The notes under the pieces are model-generated. The model did not search any database and had not been told where the DNA came from. It worked only from the letters and a program-made list of their open reading frames with translations. Positions 20,080 to 30,314 of a DNA stretch of 64,000 nucleotides are shown one piece after another. The position numbers were made by a program, and so were the translations under genes. Position 1 is the stretch's first letter, and the number at the start of each line of letters is the position of its first letter. Source of the DNA: Diplolepis rosae (Eukaryota; Arthropoda; Insecta; Hymenoptera; Diplolepididae); assembly GCA_030998225.1 (NCBI GenBank), contig JAPYXD010000696.1, positions 2,976,001-3,040,000 of the forward strand, written 5' to 3'.

Positions 20080-21133
20080 TTGGGTTGTCCCAGAAGTAAT
20101 TGCCGATTTCACATACAGATGTCTTTGACCATATTTTTGACTGGTTTCTTTCAACGTCATGATTTCCGTAAAGGAAAGAACGCAGTACAGGCTGTTAAAA
20201 CGTTACGTGATGTGTACGGTGAGGAAGGCTGAAAAGACAGACAGTGTCGAAATTGGTTTGATAAATTCCGCTCTGGGAATTTTTACTGAAAGATGAGCAT
20301 CGTTCAGGTCGGCCAAATGAAGTTGATGATGACCCAATCAAAGCCATAATCGAATCAGATCGTCATTTAACTGTGCGAGAAATTGAAGAAATGTGAAAAA
20401 TTCCAAAATCAACAATCGACCGTCATATACAACGTCCTGAACTGGTTAAAAAACTTGATGATTTGCATCTTAAACGCAATGAATTCTATCTTTCTTTGAA
20501 ATAATTTATCACTAGTGATGAAAAATGGATTGTTTAGAATAAAGTCGTTTGAAAACGATCATGGTCCCAACGTGATGAACCACCATAAACAACTTCGAAA
20601 GCTAAATTGTATCAAGAAAAGATGATGCTGTATGTTTGGTGGGGTTGGAAACGAGGCGAGTAATCCGGATGTCTACTGTTTTCAGCTAAACAAATGGAAC
20701 ACAGCGGTCAAAGACAAACGGCCATAATTGGTCAATCTTAAAGGTGTAATTTTTCACCTTGACAGCGCTTCACCACACACATCTTTGGCCACACGTCAAA
20801 AATTATTAAGGCTTGGTTGGGAAGTAATGTTACATCCACCATATAGCTCTGACCTTGTACCTTTAGATTACTATTCATTTCGATCTTTGCAGAACTCCTT
20901 GAGTGGTAAAAGTTTCAATGGTGATGAAGCTGTGAAATCGCACTTGGTTCAGTTTCTTGCCGATAAAGACCAGAAGTTCTATGAGCGTGGAATCATGAAG
21001 TTACCAGAAAGATGGCAAAAGGTCATTGAACAAAATGGAAAATATATCATTGATTAAAGTTCATTCCTTGTACTTAAAAAAGTGTTTTTAATTTGTATGA
21101 AAAAGTTGGCAATTACTTCTGGGACAACCCAAT
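20080..21133 (+). mobile_element. Mariner lineage A, copy 1, internally deleted
   Basis: TA duplications (20078-20079, 21134-21135) flank inverted ends TTGGGTTGTCCCAGAAGTAA and its complement. The length is 1054 bp, shorter than the usual 1.3 kb. Compared with copy A3 (63090 onward), about 120 bp including the start codon are missing after TTTCAACGTCATGATT. Other members of the lineage: 59229-61488 and 63090-64000. Confidence 0.92.
20160..21057 (+). pseudogene. Mariner transposase (lineage A1), start lost, multiple stops
   Basis: It begins without a start as FRKGKNAVQAVKTLRDVYGE (HTH domain), then DRQCRNWFDKFRSG. Stops follow at about 20230 and 20287. A degraded middle leads to a good C-terminal frame at 20728-21057: FHLDSASPHTSLATRQKLL with the second catalytic Asp and SSDLVPLDYYSFRSLQNSL with the third. 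Thirty-four residues separate these two Asp, the mariner DD34D spacing. It ends ERWQKVIEQNGKYIID before TAA at 21055-21057. Confidence 0.9.
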
Positions 21134-22219
21134 AAGACTCGGAGATAACCACACGCTATAGTAAGCGATCGAATGCTATTGTTTCTTATTCGACGCCTAT
21201 CCCATCGTTATTTCTCTTCAGGGCGCGTTGCGTATAGCTACATTTGTGATTTATTTCCTTAGCCGTTGATTTGAACGATTTTAGTTATATGCAAATGATT
21301 TCATTCAATGGAATAAGAAGCTTATGTTATGCATAACAAAAAATTTTTATCGACAGTTACACTGCGTCAAGCAGAATAAAGCTACGCTTATTGAAACACC
21401 ATCAACAGATTTTAGGTTTTGAAACATTATGATTTTAGAGTGGTTTACTCCTCGACACAACGTGCGTAAATGCATTTTCTTTACTCGCGTAAAAAAAAAA
21501 GGTCCTTTACGAATAGATTTTTTCACTACTTTGTCTTAAGGTAATTGAAACTAATAGTTTCTTCATTTGAAGGTAAAATTCAAATATAATTACTTTATTG
21601 ACTTGAATTATTGTCTTGATATAAATAATGAATCCAGTTATAATTTCAGATGCGAATGTGCTTCGAACAACAATGGAGCTGGGTTACATTAACTGAAAAA
21701 TTATATATTAATCAAATGAAAATAGGACTTAAGGAAATCACAGTGAGTCCCCGGAAAGGCATGTATACTCGGAGGTTCGATTCCTCCTGGCACATGCAAG
21801 ATACACGCTTTCAAATTTTTTTCGGCCTATACATTTTACCATCTAAATATTAGCCATTTAATATATTTCACCACTTAAAATAAGAAAAATCATTTAGTCG
21901 TGAAATACAACTGAAAAAGTCAGTATAATTAAATTGCCGATTTCATTAAATTAATTGAAAAAATTCTTCAGAGTAACCGAAAACTGCAGTTGCTTTTAAT
22001 GAATAGGACTTTTCGGAAAATTTTCAGTTAATATTACTAAATTTCTCTCAGTGTATTATTCCTATAGAATCATAATTTTTACTTTTTTAGATTCTCAATA
22101 AGTGCCTACACTGCCTACTGTACTTTTAATCATATACTTCATTTTTATTATACAACTTCTGTCACTATTAATATTATATTAAGAACATATCTTTATTATC
22201 ATTGTTATTATTATTTATA
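21134..22219. other. Non-coding stretch with one tRNA-like T-arm
   Basis: AT-rich apart from about 21735-21800. There GGAGGTTCGATTCCTCC (21772-21788) forms a 5-bp stem with a 7-base loop and contains a perfect polymerase III B-box core (GGTTCGATTCC). I could not fold the surrounding bases into a full tRNA or pair TGGCACA with a 5' acceptor strand, so it is not called a tRNA; it may be a SINE relic. Confidence 0.4.
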
Positions 22220-22570
22220 GTTCAACTAAATAATAATGAATCCCGGTCCTGTATTGGTTTCCTCGGAAACCGATCTGGGGGCTTTAGAGCAGGCCACCAG
22301 GCGCGTCCTGGGGTTGCGGATGAAGGGGCCCTGTACCAAGGGTTACTGCCGAATACGGGTACGAAACTAAATAAGCCGTCGCGGACATTGTTCCAGGGAT
22401 GGCCCTGAAAGAATGACCCCCAAGCCGAGGTGTTAACTACCAAGCCGAGGGCTGCATGGCACCAGGGACTAGTGTCTGACACGGTATCTCTAGGAAACCA
22501 GGTAATCTCCTAAATTATTGTGACCTTACCCCTGCATGTGGGGCTCTGAAGGGCTACTCGCGGGTTAACT
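22220..22570 (+). other. R1-clade LINE 5' untranslated region
   Basis: GC content rises sharply at about 22240. The block (TCCTCGGAAACCGATCTGGG, later ACTAAATAAGCCGTCGCGGA, and CTCTAGGAAACCAGGTAATC) precedes the ORF1 frame directly and has no coding frame. By position and composition it is the leader and possibly internal promoter of the LINE whose ORF1 starts at 22571. Confidence 0.5.
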
Positions 22571-23724
22571 ATGGAGAGTTCAAATTTAAACAAAAGTATG
22601 TGTGAGGAGATGTTTGGTGGAGAAATCGACGTGACGGAGAAGGTGCCTGACCTGTTTGAGAGCGACAAGCCTCAGGTTAGGCAGTACCAGAACTGGCTCC
22701 ATGAAAGAAATGGAAGGGAGCTTGATATATTGAAGAGGTGGCCCTGGAGAGGATGGATAGCTACTCCAGGTCCAAGAAGAACATGCACCTCCCTGTTAGG
22801 GACGGCATCCGGTAGACGCTCAGGGAGCTAAAGGCGTTGCGAAGGGATATGGGGTATATTGATTGTTACCTCGATTCCTTCGGGTACCTCCTGAGAGGCA
22901 GGATGGTCCTGGTAAGGAGGCACGAACCTACAAGAACAAGGGAATCAAAAACAAGCCTTCAACAAAAAAAAGAAGTGGGTGGAGGTTGTTAGAACGTCGG
23001 AGAGGCCTAGCCGTACGCGTCCAGAAGCGGTGCTTATAAAACCGGCAGAGAGAATGAGCTACACTTCCATCCTGCGCGAACTCAAAAAGCGCGTCAACCC
23101 TGATGAACTGGGCGCCGCAGTCCCGGGCATTAGGAAGACGCGATCCAAGGACTTGCAAGTGGGATTGAAATGTTCTAAAAAAGACAGAGGGTGGCTGGAC
23201 ATCGCCTTTAAAAAGGCAAATGGGGCGGTCCGTCATCTCATCCCCCAGATCGAGGTCGAGATCACCGGTCTAGAACCAAGCATTAAAGCCGAAGACGTTG
23301 AGGAGAATGTAAGAGGCTTCTTTGAGCAAGGATCAGAGATGGAGTTCAGGGTCTCCCTAACCAGGACACCCTATATAGAGAACAGAAAGGCATATGTGTT
23401 TTTTGAGGAGGCAAGGACCTTGAAACTACTTAAGGCGACTCACATCAATATCGGGTGAGTATCCTGTAAGGTGCGCAGGAAGGAGGAATTAAACCGGTGC
23501 TTCCACTGCCTTGGCTTGGTCATATAGCGGCAGACTGCTGGGGGCCAGACCGTAGCGGGAGTTGTTGTAGGTGCGGCGAGGAGGGACATACCGTAGGGTC
23601 CTGCACAAGACAACCGCGATGCTACTTCTACACCGCAAAAGAGGAGAATCCTCGGGTCGATCATGTCCTGGGGACAATGCGCTGCGCGACTTTTCGGGAG
23701 GCAGCCCCCAAAAAGAGGCCGTGA
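22571..23724 (+). pseudogene. R1-clade non-LTR retrotransposon ORF1 (gag-like RNA-binding protein), frameshifted
   Basis: It starts MESSNLNKSMCEEMFGGEID at 22571, loses the frame near 22800, and resumes (22979-23455) as EVVRTSERPSRTRPEAVLIK, PAERMSYTSILRELKKRVNP and IPQIEVEITGLEP, the central gag domain. A stop occurs at 23456-23458. One missing base near 23518 breaks the first zinc knuckle (CFHCLGLGHIAADC); the second (CCRCGEEGHTVGSC) and a following PRCYFYTA are in the next frame. CCHC knuckles bind the element's RNA. ORF2 is absent: the element breaks off at about 23800. Compare 18591-19240. Confidence 0.85.
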
Positions 23725-23810
23725 AAAGTTGGCAAAAAAGAGCCGAGCTGGACGAGGGACTCCAGGAAAAAAGAGGAGAAGAAGCGAGGAGAGACCCCTG
23801 ATGGCCCCTG

Positions 23811-24156
23811 ATTATTGTAATGTACCAATTGAAGTTTTATGATTCACACTATTAAGGTTTCGTAACATATCTATAACTATATAATTAAAGTTATTACGTT
23901 GTCATTATCGCTTCAAATGTCAGTTTCAAAATATATGCAAATTTTTGTAAGTACTTTCGTGCTCAGAAATTTAAAATAATATAAGAACCTTTATTTATTT
24001 TAACTAGAGTCTTACTGGCTTATACGGTCTGATGTACAGGTGCAAATGCACGTTGTAACAGTGCATTGTGATTTGAATATTTACGATAAAAGGAAAACTT
24101 TCAATGTATTGAAGAAATTCTGAAGTTTCATATTTCAATTTTTCTAGTGTTATAAC
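23811..24156. other. AT-rich left flank of the LTR element
   Basis: No feature recognised, apart from the target-duplication copy TAAC at 24153-24156 next to the 5' LTR. Confidence 0.6.
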
Positions 24157-25465
24157 TGTCACGTCCCGTGGCCGTCGCTAATTTATTCATAATATAAAAA
24201 TATGTAAAATTAATAAAAGATTTTAACATAAAACATACATGAGCAACAGCTATTAAAAAGCATTGATTAGACGAAACTTTAATGTACGAAAATAAAATTG
24301 TAATAGAAAGAGAGATAGTAGTGAACTTATAAATAGAAAACATCGTAAATTCATAACTACCTGTTAACGAGGGAACCCCATCGGAATGTCCTAAGTACAC
24401 AAGAATATCGACAGGTGCAGCAAAGGATAGAAATTAAAAAATGAATTATCTCAAGAAGAAGGAATGTCGGGGAAACCAGAATAAGGAAACGAAGTCTCCC
24501 CTTTTTTCTTCAGTACATAAAAAAATGGCAACCCAAAGGAAAAGAGGCCAGCTCAGACACGTGCCAAGTTCAGGCCAACATCAGAAGAATATTAGCAGGG
24601 CAAAATTAAATATAACCAGTATCGACAAAAAATATAAAACCCATTAATCACCACCTAGAAGTTCCATGTCAGTATCGATCGAAAGGTAGCCAGTATCGAC
24701 CGAAAATTAGCACAAAAAGTACCTGCGAATCTGCGAATCTTCAGTTGCCGCCGGGAAATCTTCAGAAACGGAACTCCTCTAAAAAGTACAGAGTTGATGT
24801 CGGACCATCTTAAAATTTGAGAACTCTCTACCCAAGTTACCCCGGTCAACTCAGTCCATTTTTGTCAGTATCTTCCTCGTCAATTTAACATTACATAGAA
24901 ATTCAATTTAATGGAACATTGTTCGTGAGTTAAAAAGTGGAACCTGTGAACGGTTCATATATTGAAGTGGCTACGATTTGATTACACCGAGGCCCCACAT
25001 CGTATATATTGACAGGTGCATCTTCAACTCACCCTTCGGGATCGTCACTAGTCCAGCCCGAAATAGATTTGTGGATTTAAGGCCCACCTGTCACAGTTTC
25101 CCTATTTGGATTTTGGTCTACCTGTCAGAATTTCAACGCATCGTAAAGTGAATTAGAAGGTGTGTACCCCTTCCGGATTATCAGTGGTTCCAGCCTGGAT
25201 TCGAGTAAGTCCAATTTTAATATATGACCCCAGGAGGAAATTTTAATAACTTTCTATCTCTCTCTCTCTCTATGTCTCTCTCTCTCAGTTTGTACCCATC
25301 AAAATAAAGGTTAATAATTGTAAATTCAGTAAGTTTCGAGTTTCATTTTAGTTAGCTACCCTCATCCCAGTTTCGGTTTAGAAATCCTCTGGATTTCTTT
25401 ACCGATCTAAAACGAGGGAAAAATAAAATATATTATTAAAGGAAGGTAAGTGTCAGTACGTCACA
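24157..25465 (+). repeat. 5' LTR of gypsy copy II
   Basis: Has TG/CA ends, a TATA-like TATAAAA at 24633-24639, a CT-rich microsatellite (about 25254-25287), and an AATAAA at 25303-25308 that could be the polyadenylation signal. A 68-codon frame (24441-24647, MNYLKKKECRGNQNKETKSP) is kept in both LTRs with two amino-acid changes, but nothing suggests it is translated. It differs from the 3' LTR by a 3-bp gap near 24178 and scattered substitutions. Confidence 0.95.
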
Positions 25466-25482
25466 TACCCCCCTAATAATTT

Positions 25483-25500
25483 TGGTGCATCGGCCCGGGA
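25483..25500 (+). other. Primer-binding site, tRNA-Gly type
   Basis: TGGTGCATCGGCCCGGGA lies 17 bases after the 5' LTR. It begins with TGG (complement of the CCA tail) and matches the complement of the 3' end of eukaryotic tRNA-Gly(GCC) as I recall it, with one extra C. It would prime minus-strand synthesis. Confidence 0.65.
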
Positions 25501-25519
25501 AACAAAAGCTAACTGAATG

Positions 25520-25640
25520 AGAAAAAATTAATAAAGTAAAAAATTAATAAAGTGAGAAATTAATAAAGTGAAAAATTAATAAAGTGATGAATTAATAAAG
25601 TGATGAATTAATAAAGTAATAAAATTAATGAAGTATTTGA
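25520..25640 (+). repeat. Tandem repeat of a 17-bp AATTAATAAAGTG unit
   Basis: About seven units, like AAAAATTAATAAAGTGA, follow the primer-binding site. They are AT-only apart from the G residues and lie in the untranslated leader. Confidence 0.85.
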
Positions 25641-26340
25641 TTAATTAATAAAAATAAATAATTAAATTTTGGGTACAAATTTTTTTTTTTTAAATATATA
25701 TAAATATATTGTAGAAAGAGAGAGATTATATTTATATGTAGAAATTCCTTCTCTAATTGAATGTAAATATTATATATATAAGCATACAAACTATGACTTT
25801 TAGTAGCAGTGAAAAAAAAGTGGTGTTTAGTGTTAAATAACAAAATTTAAATAAGCGAATAAAACAACAATAATATAAATAGAGAGAAAATAAATGAAAT
25901 TTCTTTTTTCATATTTTTAAATTACAATTTGTTTCTGGAAATTATTAATAAAATTCTTCGAAAATTTTCAATCATATTTTCGTTCCATTTAATGATAATA
26001 ATTTTTTGCAAATATTACATACAATTTTCTGGGAAATTTTCAGTAAATTTTTTCGCAAATTTTCAATAAATTTTTTACAACATAACATTCTTTACTTTTT
26101 CGAATTTCTGCAAGTGCACAGATTATTCAGGGCTTGTGCTTGAGTCATCCTTGTCTAATCTGGTACTTCAAAAATTCGTCACTTGGTAACTAAGATTAAA
26201 TTCAAGTTTTAAAACAGAAAAGGAATTAAGCACACGAAATCATAAGTCCCCTTTGGATTCGTCGAACGGTCGCCATCATTTGGGTGAGGCAAACCTCGAA
26301 GTGCTTGTATTTTACTGTTTTAACTTTTATTTTTTCCTTT

Positions 26341-26550
26341 GTGGGAAGTTATATTAAACAGCGATCAGCGAATTGCGCGCTCAGCTATCCCCAAACTAGA
26401 GTTTCAGAAGCAGATTAAAAATTAATTTAATAAATTTTGTATCCGAAGTTTCGATTACTGTAATCAAAGATTTGTTTAAGGATATAGCTTTTCACTTTTG
26501 TGGAAGGTTATATTAAAAAGCGATCAGCGAATTGCGCGCTCAGCTATCCT
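26341..26550 (+). repeat. Direct duplication in the gypsy leader
   Basis: A roughly 50-bp block with GCGATCAGCGAATTGCGCGC followed by TCAGCTATCC occurs at 26341-26390 and again, 159 bp later, at 26500-26549. The last 30 bases are identical in both. It stands out by its GC content within an AT-rich leader. The position, between primer site and gag, would suit an RNA packaging or dimerisation signal, but this is inference. Confidence 0.8.
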
Positions 26551-26752
26551 TAAATTAGAGTCTTTGAATATCAGAATTGCAATTTTTCCTATAAAAACTA
26601 CACATGTACACTACACACCAAATTTATTTAATAAAATATTTTGTTTCTTTGTTTAGAAATCTAAATTAAACAAAAAAATTCAATCAAACAGCAACTAAAA
26701 TAAATTCTATAAATAAATAATAAAATACGTGTATCAGTAAATTTGATTAAAG

Positions 26753-26756
<4 letters not shown>

Positions 26757-26801
<45 letters not shown>
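26757..26801. repeat. (AT)n microsatellite at the inversion breakpoint
   Basis: About 22 AT units, directly at the outer edge of the inverted gag segment. Confidence 0.95.
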
Positions 26802-26804
<3 letters not shown>

Positions 26805-27167
26805 TTTATTAGGAACAAAATTACTCGAGCTTGATTCAGGTTCTGAATCAGAAAAAATATTTAAAGTTTCGATAATTGGGGGAAGATATTTAGAAATTTT
26901 ATTTTCAGTTAATATTAATTCAGGTTCGGGATTTTTCGATTCAAAGTTTTCTGGTACAGATTCGATTGTATCTTTGTCCTTTTCTAAATTACACGAAAGT
27001 TTGTTTTTTATATATTTGCTTCTTTTCTCTAACAATTGTTCAAATAAATCAGAAAATTCTACGTCCTTTTTTATTTCTCTTATTTCACAAGTTGGTAGTT
27101 TTAACTCGTCTATATGTTTTCCTGCTCGGGAGCGTTTAAGGGTATATCTAATTGGAGGTGAAGACAT
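26802..27167 (-). pseudogene. gag N-terminus in inverted orientation (gypsy copy II)
   Basis: On the minus strand, starting at 27167, a frame reads MSSPPIRYTLKRSRAGKHID, EIREIKKDVEFSDLFEQLLE, and ends with LILTENKISKYLPPIIETLN and ESSSSNFVPNKN. The last part is repeated on the plus strand at 27228-27347 directly in front of the gag frame (ISKYLPPIIETLNIFSDSEP). So the true gag start lies here, flipped, with an inverted duplication of about 125 bp (about 26805-26935 against 27222-27348). The (AT)n tract marks one breakpoint. Confidence 0.85.
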
Positions 27168-27212
27168 GTAAAAATACAGTATTGTACAAACTATGACTTA
27201 TGTATATTTTGA

Positions 27213-29459
27213 CTTGTATATATATCTGAATTAATATTAACTGAAAATAAAATTTCTAAATATCTTCCCCCAATTATCGAAACTTTAAATATTTTTTCTG
27301 ACTCAGAACCTAAAGCAAGCTCGAGTAATTTTGTTCCTAATAAAAATAAAATGCCAAATATTGAGGTTCTCAACATATCCTCAGATTCAGGATCTGAAAC
27401 AGAAATTGAGGAACCCAGTACTTTGAACAAATCAATTATTGACACAAAAAACCCTAAGAGTCCATTTGTTGATAAATTAAAAACTTTCATCAAACGCAAT
27501 AATAGTATAATTATTGCAGGAGATAAATATAACGATACACCACAAATTAACCAATCATTTGATGATACCATAAGGGATATAACACTTAGAGAAGAATCGA
27601 TATTTAAAAACATTACAGCAAACTCTACCTTATACGATAGAACATTGTGTGCGCAGGAAAATTCTTGTGATATATCTAATATTCAAGTTCCTGCCCTACC
27701 TCAAGAAGGATACGAATTCATAGACCCATTTTCAACTAAATCACAACTAAATAGGACTCCGGAAACTTTCAATCAGACAGCAATATTTAACAATCCAAAT
27801 TTAGAATTTGAACAAGTTCAAGAAATTTCAGCGAATAAACTCAATCAAATTACACCTGACAATATTGAACAGGCTTTTGATTCACTAAAATCTTCAGACC
27901 CGTATTCAAACTCTAGGAAGTCTAATAAAGAAATTTTAGCAAATAATTTAGCAAATAATTTACCAAATAATTTACCGAATATTTTACCAAATAACCTACC
28001 AATACAATCCTTCGAAATGATGAATTTACCTACAAATCAACAAGGATCTCTACGAGATGCTTTAGAAATTGTCCCATACTTTGATGGCTCAAGTAAAGTA
28101 CCATTAACTCTTTTTATCGAAGCTTGCAAGGAAGCCAAAGAAATGGTCCCAAATGCAGAAGCTAATTTAGTAAAATTATTGAGAAGCAAACTTACAGGAG
28201 AAGCAAGAAGATGTATCATCGGAAATTATTAAAATAATTTAGAAGATTTCATATCAAAATTAAAAACCATTTTTGCCCCTTCAAAAACTGTATACCAACT
28301 ACAAGGAGATTTAGGTAGAATATATATGTGGGAAAATGAAAGTGTTTTATCCTATGCAACACGCATACAAGAAATAGCAGCAGAAATCCTCGAATGTCAT
28401 AAAGAAAATAATAATGGTAAAGAAGCAGCTGAATTTGAAAGAAATTTGGAAAGAGACGCGATCGATTGCTTTCTCCGAGGTTTAAAACCAGAATTAGAAA
28501 TACGAATAGGAACAGCCGATAAATTTAACGAAATAGTAGAAAGAGCAATATGAGAAGAAAGGAATTTAACAGCCAAAAACGAACTGCGAAGAGGGAACAG
28601 ACAACATTCACTATTTCAAAAACTTGAGAAGTCATCACATAATAACCGCGAATTTGCAAAAACCAATAAAATAAATTTAGCACGAGAAGAACCAATAAAA
28701 TGTCAAATCTGCCAAAAGATAGGTCACACAGCAGCAACCTGCTTTCAATATGTTCAACTATTAACAAATAAAAACTCACAAGGTAATCAGTCAAGAAATA
28801 ACTCAAATAGACAAAATAATCAATATGATGGAAATAGGCTAGGTCAGGGAACTCAATGGAGACCCTCACAGAGATACCAGGTGCAAAGCCTAAACCAGCA
28901 AGGTAGTAGAAACAACTATAGAGATATAAATAGCTTCCCATCCCACCCTAATTTTTCCCAAGGAAACAGATTTAAACAAAACCCAAAATTTAATCGAAAT
29001 AACCAGAATATGTATGGCAATTTTAATCAAAATAATCAAAGTCGACATTTTAATCAAAATCCAAATTTCAATAGAAATTTTAATCAAAATCCGAATTTCA
29101 ACAGAAATTTCAATAGAAATTTCAACCAAGGACAAAATTTCAACCAAGGTCAAAATGTTAATCGAGATCAGAATCAAAGTAGGAATTTCAATCAAAATCC
29201 GCATTTTAATCAAAGACCAAATTTTAATATGAATTACAGTCAAAACAGAAATCAAAATCCAAATTTCAATCAGAACCTAAATCTATGTCAAAATTTTGAA
29301 ATTATTTGCTATTTATGTAATACACCAGGACATACATCTAGGAATTGCAACAATCAAATAAATAAAAATCAACAATTACAACAACAACAACAACAAGAAT
29401 TTAATCAACAGGAAAAATCCAGTGCGCTTCCCGGAACGGGTGCACAAAGGAGGGCTTAA
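27213..29459 (+). pseudogene. gag polyprotein of gypsy copy II, two stops
   Basis: A single frame, interrupted by TAA at 28230-28232 and TGA at 28551-28553, runs to 29459. Up to about 28000 it is low-complexity and acidic. The capsid-like region follows (VPLTLFIEACKEAKEMVPNA, LRSKLTGEARRCIIG, then YATRIQEIAAEILECHKE and FLRGLKPELEIRIG), typical of retrotransposon gag. Two CCHC knuckles: CQICQKIGHTAATC and, after a long NFNQNPNFNRN-type Asn/Phe-rich repeat (about 28950-29290), CYLCNTPGHTSRNC. The start codon is not in place because the N-terminus is inverted. The pol frame follows at -1. Confidence 0.88.
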
Positions 29460-30085
29460 ACAAACAATTAAATGCACCTAATTTAATTGAAAACAAAACT
29501 GAAAAAGTCAATTTAAGCACTAGTAATACAATTCCTCATATAATTTTATCAGCTGAAGGATCAAAAAACCCCATACACATGATGATAGATACAGGTGCTG
29601 GATCAAATATAATAAAAAAACAAGCATTCAAAACAAGCGTGAAAATAAATGAATTTGAATGCCTAAAACTAACAGGTATAAATGAACATCCTGTATTTAC
29701 ACTCGGCCAAATAACGATCAATATTTTCGGCTACTTGACCACCCTCAACATAATACCGAACGAAGTACCTATAGAACATGATGGTATATTAGGTACAGAA
29801 TTTTTTAAAAACAATAACGCAAAAATAAATTATGCGGAAAAACAACTTGCAATAAATAATGAAGTTTATCCCTTTGAAATGCAAGAAACTATATTGGTAC
29901 CAGCAAGAACAATTTCAGATTTTTATGTGAGAATAAAAAACAGTGAACAGAAACAGGGATTTATTCCACAATTACACCTATGCAACGGAGTTTATTTAGG
30001 AAATGCAATTGTTTCTAATAACAACAACAAAGCATACATGAAAATATTTAATACAAATACACAACCTCAAAAGTTAACGAATTGA
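29405..30085 (+). pseudogene. Aspartic protease of gypsy copy II
   Basis: Opens in the -1 frame relative to gag, overlapping its end (readable from about 29405), as expected for a gag-pol ribosomal frameshift, though I see no clear slippery heptamer. The active site is MMIDTGAGSNIIKKQAF (DTG), and GILGTEFFKNNNAKINY is the second conserved block. The region ends at TGA 30083-30085. The protease would cleave the gag-pol precursor. A linker frame (30092-30328, ending in LLTLDHLNKEEKQHVES) follows in the same phase and leads into the RT. Confidence 0.88.
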
Positions 30086-30314
30086 TCGATTTTGAAGAAG
30101 TATCAATACATGAAGAAAAGCAAACTGACACAAAAACTAATTCAGAAGACAAAAAAAGAATTCAATTTTTCACAACAAATTTCCAATGATTTCATTAATC
30201 AGATTCCAAAAATAAACAATTGTGATCAATCATTTAACATCTTAAATAAAAATCGAGAAAATTCCATTAAAGAGTTATTAACATTGGATCATTTAAACAA
30301 AGAAGAAAAACAAC

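Noticed and set aside
21720..21795. tRNA gene
   Set aside because: Only the T-arm fits; no acceptor or D-arm pairing could be found.
24441..24647. 68-codon frame conserved in both LTRs
   Set aside because: LTR identity alone explains the conservation; there is no evidence of translation.
25520..25640. CRISPR or regulatory array in the leader
   Set aside because: Simple AT-rich 17-bp tandem repeat inside an LTR element; no spacers.
26743..27171. Plus-strand 142-codon frame beginning with Ile-Tyr repeats
   Set aside because: The start lies in the (AT)n microsatellite and the rest is antisense to the inverted gag N-terminus.
28890..29255. Minus- and other-frame long Ile/Leu/Ser frames
   Set aside because: They are shadows of the Asn/Phe-rich gag repeat; periodic codons keep several frames open.
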